Positions 1 through 13,100 of a stretch of 64,000 nucleotides of DNA are shown here, piece after piece. The stretch lies in the NCBI GenBank assembly GCA_013350335.1, contig CM023541.1, forward strand, positions 64,421,413 through 64,485,412, given 5' to 3'. The first letter of the stretch is position 1. The number at the start of each line of letters is the position of its first letter. A program made the position numbers and the translations under genes. The notes below the pieces were generated by a model. The model had not been told where the DNA came from. It saw only the letters and a program-made list of their open reading frames with translations, and did not search any database. The DNA is from Chimonanthus salicifolius. Lineage: Eukaryota > Streptophyta > Magnoliopsida > Laurales > Calycanthaceae.

Positions 1-3000
1 ACACTCATTGGAACTGTCACTGCTGGCTCATCAATCAGTCCTGCATCCTTTGCAACTTGGAGCCTCCACATCTCTACTATGGCTGCCACCACCATAGAGA
101 GCATGGATAGTAACATCCCAATACCAATCCTTTGAAGCATTGTTATGCCAGACAGTTGACCTGTAAAAGCTCTGCTTGCAGGAACAAATATTCTGTCATA
201 AATGGGGATGGTGATGGTAATGGAGAGGCTGATAAAGGTCTGAAGGGTTGCAGGTGGTATCTGAAATCCAGAGCCTATTCCCCTTTCCATGGTGCTGCCT
301 TGCTTTGTGAAGAACGTTGACGACTGTGCAAAAACGACAGCATATAACAAACAAGTGGCCCATATCGGAACCAAACGCAGAACCATCTTTGCATCTTCCA
401 CCTGACTCATCGTACAAACAGTCCAACCTTTTTGTGGAGACCCTAGGTCCTCAGTAGCGATGGTGGCTCGGTCCAGAAACCTGTGTCCAAAGATAAGTTT
501 GCAATGCAGTATTATTTTCAACTCGCCAAGTGTTTGCACCTTTTTTTTTTTTTTGAAGCAGCAAGTGTTTGCACATTGTTTTGAACAAGACAATTTGCTC
601 TTACTTGAATTGCGTGCAACTGTCTAGAAGAGGAGCATCTCTTGTTTCATAGCCAACATCCGAAAGGCTGCTTTTGTCTTTGTTTGAGAATAGCTTCTGG
701 CGATTGCGTGATGCCACGATGAAAACTTGGATAATTCTCATAAATGGGTTATTTTTCTCTTTTGAACAATAGCGATATATCTTTGTTCCAAGCAAGAAAA
801 CTAATAGTGCAACACCCATGGCAATGCATGGAATTCCAAAACCAAGACCCCAACTGAGGTTGTCTTGAATGTAGTTGACAATCCACAATGAAACCAAAGT
901 ACCAGCACATATGCCAAAGTACCACCAATTGAAGAATGAGCTTTTGGATTTGGCTTCTTCAGGATGTCGTGGGTCAAACTGATCTGCCCCAAAAGCCTGT
1001 ACACATGGCTTGTGTCCACCTTGTGCAAGTGCTACTAAATACAAGGACAGGAAGAAGAAGAGAACTTGGTATGGAGCTGGAGAAGGGCAATAAGATGCAC
1101 CAAAAGTGTCTGTTTCACAAGCAGGTGGCTGGAGGGTAGGGAGTGTAGCTGATAGAGTCAGCAAACCTAACCCCTATATGCATAGATTCAACGTCGAAGT
1201 ATCAGAACATACTGTCAGAAATCAATGGATCTTGCTCCATATAAAATGTATGATTGGTTATGTCTAGACAATCAACAGCTTCGATGCTCTGGGCCCCACA
1301 GTGAATGGATGATGCCTAAGTAGCAACCTAGATGGATTGGAAGATGCTAAATCTTTATTAAGTGGTCTCACACAGATGTACACTAGCAGACTTAAGAATC
1401 TGGGAAAGAAAGATACCAAAGAAATTTAATCGAGTGTGCAGTTTTTGGACATTTTCAATCTACTGTGAGACTCGTCACAGAACAATGGTCGTAACATGGG
1501 TTTCTCAAATATGAGATAGGGCTAGAACATTGTCCCAGCAATCCTAATTATGAGATGGCTATAACACAGAACTCTCAGAGTTCTCACTGCTCATGGAGGT
1601 TACAGATCAAAATAGAAAAGTTTCATTGATTTATACGAACAAATTAGCCAATACTTGATAGATAAGTTTTCAGTGATGATGATTATGACAAAAACAAATT
1701 AGCACCTCCATGTACTGGAAAAATGTTATTTTGTTGTTGTTATGAGAACACCATTAAATAATTAATAATGTTCACTATCACATTAAGAAAATTACTCAAA
1801 AGTCATTGGTTGGAGATTACATTGGAGATTCCTATACGGCTACACTTCCCCAATTTCTATTCTATCTATTTAATAGACTGAAAATCAAGGGATATGGATG
1901 ACAATGGGACTGCAGCAAGTCAGGACCCTTGAAACTGTGTAGCCCAAACAGGTAGCTCGATTGGCTTGAGCTTATAGGAATAGACAAAAGGTCACGAATA
2001 CGGCCCCTCTTGGAGTCACCCAATACATTACGGGCAGTTTCATGTATCCATGGAATTAGTCTATCTCCAAGTGGGTGCTTTCGTGTAACTGTATAGTTTG
2101 AACAAGTAACTCAGTTCGCTTGAGCCTATAGGAATAGATCAAAGGTCTTGGGTAAGACTCCTCTTCAAGTCACCCAATACACGAGGCTTGTGGGTGGTTT
2201 CGTATGATGAGATTAGTCTCACTTCCAAGTCGCATGGAGATACCCATCTCGTTAGGAAGGGAAAAAAAAGCTCCATGAGGATACTCAAGCAGCCATATCA
2301 ATTGAAAGGGAGCTCTTTGATTATCCAAACAATGGAATTTATCCCCCATCCAAAGTTCCTCACCATATGATATAAAACCACAGAATGGATAGCTCAAATT
2401 GAACTTCTCCCCATTTGAGCTCTCCTTTCTTGGTTTCAATATCAACACTCCATTTCATGGCTTTATGTTAGATGGCTAGAAACTTTGGATGGACTGAATT
2501 TTTGCATTTGGATAAATAAAAAGGCCCTTGTCCTTTAATATGATCAATATTATCCACAACCCAAACAAGTGATCATTTTGACAAGAACATGAAGCACAAC
2601 AGGTTAAGGCTCATTGTTATAACCTAGGGTTGTGGGTTCAAATCCCATGAGTGTCAGATAGGACAGTCGACCCATGTAAATAATTTTTCAAATCCAAATT
2701 AAAGGCCAACCCTAGATTAATGGAAAAAATGACTTAGATGATGATAATGGTGACAAGAGTTCATTCTGAAAATGCTATAGGGGATCCTGATTCTTTCAAG
2801 TTCACTTGTTATTCAGGAAATAGCCAATGTGTTGTTAGTCATGTAGAAAAACATGTGCAAACCTAATCTTTAAATAAACATGAGTGGGTATAACAGATTT
2901 GTCTCCTTTCTCATTAACAAGATAAAACTTAAGCCCCACCTATTGGGGCTAGGTCCAACCAAAGAACACCAAAAGGTAGAGTAAATCAAGTCAGCTGAGG

Positions 3001-4091
3001 ATCGTTCTAAATGTCAATATTGTAGGAGTAGCTCACACTATGTAAAAAAAAAAAGGATTCCAAATGGCATTTTAATTATGACATGTGCCATTTTTGGGGT
3101 ACATTGACACAATCAAATGAAAGGAAGTTCTTTATAGATTAGCTGCATATAGTATACCACCACAACTAAAGTTGTTAATCATCAAATTTAAGGCCATGAC
3201 ATGACAGATTGTATGATAAGGTATGTAACGACTCGTCCTCCTAGAATGATATTGTTCGCTTAAGGCCTCACACACGGCCCGCACGGCTTTCAATTGGCGA
3301 GTCAATCCACTGTTGCTCCCAAAAGGCCTCATGCTAGAAAGAGGGAGGCTACCACTTATATACCAGGGAATTTCCAATGCAACTAGCAATGTGGGACTTT
3401 TTCGGATAGGGTATCACAATCTACCCCTCTTAAAGCCAGAGCCGTCCTCGGCTTTACACACACAAGAACCAAGCCCATACCCTCAGGCAGAGAGTTGAAT
3501 CATTCTCTGATACCATTTGTAACGACCCGTCCCGCTAGCACAATATTGTCCGCTTTGGGCCTACACACGTGTGGGTTTGCTTTGGTGAGCCAACCCACTG
3601 TTGCTTCCAAAAGGCCTTGTGCTAGAAGAGGGAGGCCACCACTTATATGCCAGGGAATTTTCAATGCAACTAGCAATGTGGGACTTTTTGGGGTAGGGTA
3701 TTACAAGGTATGTTTATGTCTTCCATTGAAAGTAAGACTTTCAATGAAAAGGGGCTTTTGCACAGAAAACAAGGTAGTTTTTACCAAAAGAAAAAGTGGT
3801 TTTCAAATCCACTTTTTCCCATGTTTGTTAGAAGATAGGATTTTCAATGAAAATGTGAATTGATACTTGTGCAAAAGGTAGATTTTCCTACCTAGAGGTA
3901 GGGATGTAAATAGATATCTGAAATCCGAAAACCTGATAGCATCCAACCACAAATAAATGGACTCAGATGCAAACTTTAGATCTGTTTAATTTTTAGGATC
4001 CGAGTCCGAATACAAAAGTAAAATTTGCTTGTTTTGTAATGTGGATTTGGATTTAGCCATATCCATATCTAATAACCAGAAGACAATAAAA

Positions 4092-4149
<58 letters not shown>

Positions 4150-7100
4150 AACAAATATGTTATGTGTTAAATTCTAGGAGGATAAAACCCTAATATTTAC
4201 TCTCATATATCCATAATATATCTACTATCTTTCATATTTGGTATAAGGAAACAATATCACATTTGACATATAATTGGATTCCAACATTTGCATTAAAGGT
4301 GTTTATCACTTGCCTTATTTTGCTTTTTTTGTAGTTTCTTTTGCAATATCTTTTTTAATACATTTCTTAAGATTAATTTTTTAGCTTTTTTCCTTATAAT
4401 ATCTAACAATAACATATTTGTATGAGTTTTTCTTATAAAATTTGGGTTATTTTTTGATAGAGTAACTTGATTATTTAATTAATCTGAACTTACTTTTATA
4501 GAGGAGAATATCAATATTTCTAGTTTTGAAAATATTCGAATCCAAATCCGACACTATTAAATGGATTCAGATTCAAATCTTACCTAAATCTGACCTAGTC
4601 CAATCCGTTTACCTCCCTTCCTAGAGGAACATTTGCAAGGAAACCACTTTCCTATTGAGGGAACAAAGTTGGTTTTTCCACTTCAACTTTTTTATGTGCA
4701 GAAACACGTAAACATACTCTAGAGAAGTTTCAACTTTGCTCATCCTTTCAAGAGTCTTAGATGTCTAGAAACTTCATATGAGCTAACTTTTAGTATGTTA
4801 CAACTGACCAACTTATCAAAACTACTATTTTGTTCATTACGGTCACCATACCACATACATGTTGTATGTCCCAATTGGCATGTGCTACTAAGGATCTTAT
4901 CCCGTTTCTACATAATAAAGGTAGCATCTCTGTGTTCTTATTCCTAATCTTTCCATAATTAAAATTTAAAGGAGAGTAAGCTGATTGGCAGCTACGGGTA
5001 AAATTACGAAGGATTAACAAGACACACACATAAAGAGAGCGAGGGGGAGAGGGAGAGAGAGAGAGTCAAACCAAAATATAAAGAAAGGAGGAAAAGAGGA
5101 TAGTCCAATAGCGTCCAACATAGGAATCAGCAATAAAAGCCCCTAAAAGGGGAACCATGGATGCCACGCCAGACCATGTGTTCACATTTGCAGCTGCTGC
5201 TGCCACTGATTGATGGAGTGGCCCGGTAAGGTAGCTTATCAAGTTCGAAGAAATCCCATAGTAGGCAAATCTTTCACCCATTTCCACTCCTGAACCAAAA
5301 TAAATAAATAAATGAGTGAAGATTAAATAAATATGACGTAACATATAGAACATCAATCTAGAAATAAATGAAAGACATCGATTGTATCAATGTTTCACAA
5401 ACCAGACTACGCATCCAAACAGGTAGGTCCAAGGTTGTCAAAAACGAATCATATCGTAAATCGGTTTAGGGCTCTGAACCGTAAACCGTGAATCATTGAA
5501 TCGTAAGATTCATAATATTTTTTTTATAATTATTATTTATATAATAATTACTTGTAACATAAGATAGAACAATAAAATGATTTTTCAATTCCTCATTAAT
5601 TAATATTTATCATCCACCATAAATAACCATATTAAAAAAAGATACAAAAATATATTAATATGAGAATTAAATAAATATTAATTATTAAGAAATCAACAAA
5701 TAAACTAATGGCATTTAAATAAACTTTAATAAGTAATAACATTCATCAAATAATTTTTTTTAAAAAATAGAACTATTTATTTAAAAAAAAAATGAAAATA
5801 AAAATAATACAAAGATTTTTTATTTTTTTTAAATGGATACATAAAGATTAAAATGAAAAAATAAAAGAGATGTTTTTTAATTAAAAAAGAAAAATAATGA
5901 TAAAAAATTAAAAATATAAGAACAATATCTCAAAAAGGGAAAGGAGGAAAAAAACCCCTCACGAAAACACGTCACGGTAAGATCTCATGTAAACTCCTCC
6001 TTATGAAAACTCCACCTCACCAAACGCCACCTCATGGAAACTCAACTCCAAAATAAAAGGTTGCTTCGTACTAGTGTAACCGTAAGGCCGATGAAAGTTA
6101 GAAAGAGTAAAGAAGCGACACTGAAGGAACGAAAACGAAGAAGAGACGAAGAAGAATTCTAGGTACTTCTTTTTTTTCTCTTTTTCCTACAGCTTATTTC
6201 CCTTTTGTTTTCCTCTTCCACCTGAATCGCACAACTTTCCCCCCTTTTTTCTCTCTTTTCCTTTTCCACCTCAATCGAATAGATTTTTTCCTTTTTTTTT
6301 TTTTTTCTCATTTTCCTCTTCCACCTAAATCGAACGAGACAACGATTCTACCGATTCAAATCGTGCGATTTGCGAGTCAATGACAAAACGTGAGATTTTA
6401 AAAGGATTTCGATATTGATGCAACTTGAGTCGGAAGACCCCTCGATTCGATTCGAATTGCACGATTCGACTCGCGAATCGTGCGATTTCGACAACCTTGG
6501 GTAGGTCCCTCAAACATCTCCCCCTCCCATCTCTTTTTTGTTGGCAAAAGGAAAAGGGCCAGTCTGTAAGTATATATTAAGACATCCAAAGATTAGATTG
6601 TGATTTGATTATAAAAAGTTTGGGTTTTTCTTGATCAGGTACATTTATCCTTTAGATTTTTAAGATACACCAAGGTGTCTCCCATGCAATGTATACTAGT
6701 TTATATCAAAGAATGGAATACAAATAAACCAGTTTCTCCAAATCTCTCGATTATCCATCATGGTATAATGAGTTAGAGGGCGTGTCAACCTTGATTTGTC
6801 CATGGTCTACTTTCAACATTGTCAGAGTCTCAGATAACCTTCGCCTTCCATTACAAACCTATTTCTGTCATCTAAACCTTGATATCATGCTCTTACTTTA
6901 AAAACATTCATACCTATTCCATCTGTGTTGTTCTTTTGTTAGTAATAAATATCTGAGTTTGTTCCCATCAGATCTATCTCTGTCCCAAATCCATCTGCCT
7001 GATAGTCTCACCCATCCTAGTTCCCTGCATGCATGTTCTGTTCCATCACCAGTCTTCACCATCCCATAAACATCTGTTGTCTGTCCTTGGTCTGCACACC

Positions 7101-10100
7101 ATCCAAATTGAACAATACTCATGGTATGCTGCAACCCACTGTACCCTTAGTCTCCACCATTTACCCTATCTGTTTCTTTCATATCTTGCGCTACTTTCAC
7201 TGCCTCTGTTGCTTGCCATGTTTTTCACTTTTATTATCAGTTCTCTTATCCCCGTCTCAAACAAGTAACCTAGAGTCCTTTCCCTCTCTTTATTGTATCA
7301 GAAACTGACCACCATGATTGCTCCATTCTGTAACCACTCGGCCCATAAACAGAGCTTGGGGTCCAACTCAGTGGAAATTGTCTGCTTTGGGCCCACATGT
7401 GTGAGGCCACACGGGTTTGGATTGGGCCTGGCTCACCAGGATAGGCCCAAAACGTGTCCACTAGAGTTGAGGAGGCAACCACTTATAAACCCCATGCGGA
7501 AGTTGGAAACATTCCGATGTAGGACTCTTTTTCCCACTCTCAAATGCACTCTCACTCACACACCTTCACTTGGATCGGCCCTCAATGGACTCTGCCGTCT
7601 AGGCTGGGTCTGGGTCTCACAATCCACCCCCAAGCCCAGAGTCGTCCCCAGCTTGACCCAATGAATCTAGTGGAAGGCAGTAGACCCACACAGTCCAAGT
7701 GCTGAACTCGGCTCTGATACCATTTATAACGACCCGACCCATAAACAGAGCATGGGGTCCAACTCAATGGAAATTATCCGCTTTGGGTCCACACGTGCGC
7801 ACGCACACGCGAGCCCACACGGGTTTGGATTGGGCTTGGCTCACCAAGATAGGCCCAAAACGCGTCCACTAGAGTTGAGGAGGCAACCACTTATCCCCAT
7901 GCAGAAGTTGGAAACTCCCGATGTGGGACTCTTTTTCCCACTCTCAAACGCACTCCCACTCACACACCTTCACTTGGATCGGCCCTCAATGGACTCGGCC
8001 GTCTGGACCGGGTCTAGGTCTCACACATTTTGTCATCATCCTATGACCTATATGTGCCTAATCTCCATCTTGGTCAACCTGCACTTACATCTCCATCCTC
8101 CAACCCTCATTAGCTTTTGCTTCTGCTTGACACTGGTCACTGGCATCCCTTTAATTTTGTGCCCAAACCATGCTACTCCTACTTGAGTTTTGGTTCCCAT
8201 CTTCATCAGGTTCAACTTCCTATAGATCAGTCACCTCTTCATTTCTAATCCCTCTTCCAAAATTTGTTCATCCTTTATTCTCTGGTAATGAAAATAGTCT
8301 CACTCTCAGTCTTTGCTTGCAATCTGCTTCACCATCTAAAATAGTCTCTTGATCTATCTGCTTGCATTAGATCATATTCACCAATTAGATTTGAATTTGC
8401 TCATTGCCACAACTCCAATTGTCTGTGTTCATTGTCAGTGCCGTCCGTATCTCCAACATCTATAATGGCTTCTAATGTAGCAGAAGCGGGGGTAAAAATC
8501 GAATTAAGTCAAAACCCGACTCGAAAAGAGTCACACACGTGAGTTGCTTCACACGTGCAGGAATTAACTTAAAAGGGTCTGTTCGTGGCACGTGTGCGAG
8601 TGGACTTTAGGTTGCCCTAGAGTAAAATACGAATGGAAGAAGGGAAAGAACTGAAAGGGGAAAACAAAAAGGGGAAAGGCAGCGAAAGAAGAAGAAGGAA
8701 GCGGCGGAAGTGGAAGAAGAAGAAGAAGCAGCTGAAGGTATTTGGGTACCTGGGCTAAGGACGAAGGCAACAAGAGGAGACGAAACAGGTGGCAGCGATG
8801 GTGGAGAGATCTGGCAGTAGTGGAGGCGATAACTGTTTGCAGTGAAACAACGAAGAGAGGCGGAAGCGACGATGGTGACTTGGGATAAAACCCAAGTTTT
8901 GTTTGCAGTGCTGATTTCTCTTGGGATGAAGTCCAAGATACGGCGAGATGAAGGCTGGAACGAGCCAACAAAGATATTCGTCTGCAACTAGAGGCAGAAA
9001 AGAGAAGATAACCTGTGCTCGAAGGCAATGGATAAACAAATCTGATTTTTATTTCATAATAATTGAAGAGGTAAGTCCCTTTCTTACATGTATTGTATTT
9101 ATAAGAAAAAAAAATAAGAAATCAAAATAGAAAAGGACTCTCAAATCAAATAGGAAAGCTACCGACCTAGTTTCCTTGTGACACAAGAATTCTAAATTAA
9201 AAATAATGCAAAAATAGGAAATCCTAAGAGAGATGGGTCTCTCGTGTCCTACATCAGTCCCCCGGTCTTAAAAAAAACTCGTCCTCGAGTTCATCGGGGT
9301 CGCTCTCATTTGCATCAACTCTGGCATCAGGAACCGGGCTAGCAGAAGACGAATCACATAGTGCAGTAGGCGGGGAGGAGGCAAGAACAAACGTGAAACC
9401 ATCCTTCTTGAAGGTGTAGGTGTTGTAGTGGCCGTCATGTAAAGCGCAAACATCAAATTGCCAAGGGCGTCCAAGTATCAAGTCGCACATATCCATGTCG
9501 ATCACATCGAACAAAGTAGAATCCGTATAGTTCCCAATGGAGAAGTGGACTTCACACTATCCAACGCGCAAGGTGCGGAGTAGGAAGTTTCTAGACAGGG
9601 AGCTGTAACCTGTCGACGAAGGATTGAGAAATCAAATTGTCTTCACAACCGCTGTCAATGGCTAAGAGGCAAGGGAGGTAATGAACTGTGCACGGAGCGC
9701 GAAAGAGATGATGGCGCGGAGATGGCGGCTCCAAGGAAGTAGGAGAGAAGGTGCGAATACACAAGAGACGTGTTCCCTCTTGAGTGCCATATATAGGAGG
9801 AGGATCAGCTTCAATATTCTCAATTGCATCATCATCCACATCATGTTCAGTGTTGGGTGTGACAAACGTCACATTGCTGCGACATTCATGGGAACGGTGC
9901 CCGGGACGGTCGCACTTAAAGCACTTGGCAAGGTTAGGACGAGTGTAGGGATTGGAAGAAGAAGAGGATGATGGATTGGGCTTATTAGGAGGGAGGGTGG
10001 TTGTATCGGGAAGGCCGGTTTGGAGGTGGTGGTTGTGATGCGGGCGGCTGATAAGAGGCCTGGGAAGGGACTGGTTCTAGTTGGTATTGGGGAGGGACAT

Positions 10101-13100
10101 AGGCGTATGAGGGGTAGGATGAGGTGGGATGGCTAGTGGGTTGGGTTGGTGGGGGAGGTTCATCAGTGAATTCTTCGACATTTAAAGCGGCACTGATGGC
10201 TGCAGTTAAGGCGTAGTGGTAATGGGAAGCAAGTGCGCGGCGAATATCCCATCTCAGACCACGTAGAAAACGGGCAATCTTTTGCTCTTCCGTCTCATGA
10301 AGATCATTGAGAGAGAGAAGGCGATAGAAGTTATCAACATATTCTTGAACAGAACGTGTACCTTAGTAGCAGTCCTGAAGTTTGTTGAATAAGACCTGCC
10401 AGTAATGAGGAGGCAGATACCGACTTTTCAAAAGCTGCTTCATGCGGAACCATGTACGAACAGGAGCCAAATTTTGTCTTGATCTGTCATGTTGAGTTTG
10501 CTCCCACCAAGAAGAAGCACCTCCAGTGAGTTTGAAAGCAACCAATGGAACTTGCTTTGCTTCAGGGACTCCCATATATTCAAAGAAACGCTCAACTTTG
10601 GTGACCCATTCTATAAATTCTTCGATGTGGAGAAGGCCATTGAAGGAGGGAAGTTCAACCTTACGTCGATAGTCACGGTTGTCAGAGGATCGGCGAGAAG
10701 CGCTAGAATTTTGTGTATTGGGATTGGGTGGGTGGGTGATGAGAACTAGTTGCTCATCATCCTCATCATTCCAATCTTCATGATGTGGTGGCTCTTCTTT
10801 TTTATTCTTGCCGGTGTTTCTGTCAGCAAAATCTGCAATCATGATTGCACGGAAATCTGTGAACAATTCTTTCATCTCAGCTTTAAATGTATCGAGCTGA
10901 GCAGTGGTGACAAACTAATTGTTGTTGGATGCCATTTGAAAATTTCCTTTTTTTTTTTTTTTTTCAGGATCACAGCGAAGGTCGTCACTGGATACAGAAA
11001 ACTTTGGCTCTGATCCACTTAATGTAGCGGAAGCGGGGATAAAAATCGAATTAAGTCAAAACCCGACTCGAAAAGAGCCACACACGTGAGTTGCTTCACA
11101 CGTGCAGGAATTAACTTAAAAGGGTCTGTTTGTGGCACGTGTGCGAGTGGACTTTAGGTTGCCCTAGAGTAAAATACGAATGGAAGAGGGGAAAGAACTG
11201 AAGGGGAAAACGAAAAGGGGAAAGGCAGCGGAAGAAGAAGAAGGAAGCGGCGGAAGTGGAAGAAGATGAAGTAGATGAAGGTATTTGGGTACCTGGGCTA
11301 AGGACGAAGGCAACAAGAGGAGACGAAACAAGTGGCAGCGATGGTGGAGAGATCTAGCAGCAGTGGAGGTGATAACTGTTTGCAGTGAAACAACGAAGAG
11401 AGGCGGAAGCGACGATGGTGACTTGGGATAAAACCCAAGTTTTGTTTGCAGTGCTGATTTCTCTTGGGATGAAGTCCAAGATCCGGCAAGATGAAGGCTG
11501 GAACGAGCCAGCAAAGATATTCGCCTGCAACTAGAGGCAGAAAAGAGAAGATAACCTGTGCTCGAAGGCAATGGATAAACAAATCTGATTTTTATTTCAT
11601 AATAATTGAAGAGGTAAGTCCCTTTCTTACATGTATTGTATTTATAAGAAAAAAAAATAAGAAATCAAAATAGAAAAGGACTCCCAAATCAAATAGGAAA
11701 GCTACCGATCTAGTTTCCTTGTGACACAAGAATTCTAAATTAAAAATAATGCAAAAATAGGAAATCCTAAGAGAGATGGGTCTCTCGTGTCCTACATCAG
11801 CTTCTCACCTGCTCTACCAATCAGAAGCATTCCATTGTTCACTTGGTTGCATTCTCCATTCCTGATGTCCCATTTATTGCCCCCATGATCTTTATTTCAA
11901 TGCCTTACTCGCATATCTTCATCTGATTGTTTCTGCAGCTAGATCTTCATCTGTTCAACTCGGTTTCTCTACTCTGCTCATCCTTTAAATGCTTCTTCAT
12001 CATCATCAGCACTGCCTTCATGCCAGTCCAATCTTAATTCAATTGGCTATGACATTCGTCAATGGATTGTGCATCCATTTATGCATGGCCCACTATGCAC
12101 TCGTTGGATTTGTTGTCATGGCTATGATTACCTATTTATGGATTTGGTTCAGCTGATTTTGAATGCGTCCTTAGATTGGATCTGACCATGATGACCTTGG
12201 CTCAAATCTTTCATTCTTTTTTTTTTTCCCTCCTTCCAAATTTGTTTATTGGATATCTCAATAGATCTACCTTAAATTGAGGTTCCAATCATGAGATCAT
12301 CCCAATCTACCAATATCTTGGATTAGAATCGGTGATCTCTATTCACAACAACTAAATTGGCTCACCTTCACCAATCAACCTCTGTGGTCCATTGATCATA
12401 TCGTTTGTTTCGACTTCAGCTCCTTCAGATGGTATTGTCCAAATGTAGGATTTCCAGATAAATAAATTCAAATAGTTTGATAAGAGATGTTAGGATTCTT
12501 AGGATATCCGAGATTAGGTTGTAGCTAAATTATTCAATCTCTTAATGAGGCACATTTATTGATTTCGTGTGCAGACAACATACAAATATGCCATCTCAAT
12601 GCGTTTAACCATACTTGTCTGAAAGCACAAAACTACACGAATAATAATAATAATATATAAAAACAACAATAATAACAACAACGACGACGACAACAATAAT
12701 AAACTATTGCCATGCCAACCCATCTAAGTCCCAACGCCACTTATGTCTGAAAATGGTCCTAAGATCGACCTCTTAAATTAGTCGTCGAGGTAGTGAGACT
12801 CCATACATTCATCTAAGGTTAGGACTTAGAAAGTAAAACTAGATTACTATAACCCCCCTAATCACACGTGTCGGGCTGCTGATAATTTCAATAGGGTGCA
12901 GATCCACACGTGCCAACTGAGGATGGAGTGCAGTACGTGCTACAAGTTTCTTGGTGTAGTATTTTTCAGGTATGGTTGACTTCGATTACTAGGTACTAAT
13001 TAAGGTATTTTAGTGAATGAAATACAGCCCTCCATTTATTCAAGTATCAAATTTAGTATAATAAAAAAGTCTAATTATACTTAAATTTTGAAATTGACCT

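Larger units (their letters stand above)
8473..11799 (-). mobile_element. Ty3/Gypsy-type LTR retrotransposon lacking pol (TR-GAG-like), in NPF intron 1
   Basis: Long terminal repeats at 8473-9256 and 11020-11799 (784 and 780 bp) differ by about twenty substitutions plus small indels by eye. On the element's strand each repeat runs TGATGTAGG...GCTACATTA. A perfect 5-bp target duplication GCTTC is at 8468-8472 and 11800-11804. Beside the 5' LTR lies a slightly degraded Met-tRNA primer-binding site (TGGATCAGAGCC); beside the 3' LTR lies a purine tract (AAGACCGGGGGAC). The 1.76-kb core holds gag, a zinc knuckle and a protease-like domain only. Reverse transcriptase, RNase H and integrase are absent, so it can move only with help, if at all. 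Confidence 0.92.

Noticed and set aside
2590..2665. Functional tRNA gene
   Set aside because: Box A- and B-like words are present, but acceptor and anticodon stems do not pair.
8564..9039. Several overlapping open frames of 94-154 residues, Ser/Leu-rich, repeated at 11164-11582
   Set aside because: They lie inside the two LTRs of the Gypsy element and appear in both copies; no domain is recognisable, so they are chance frames in GC-richer LTR sequence.
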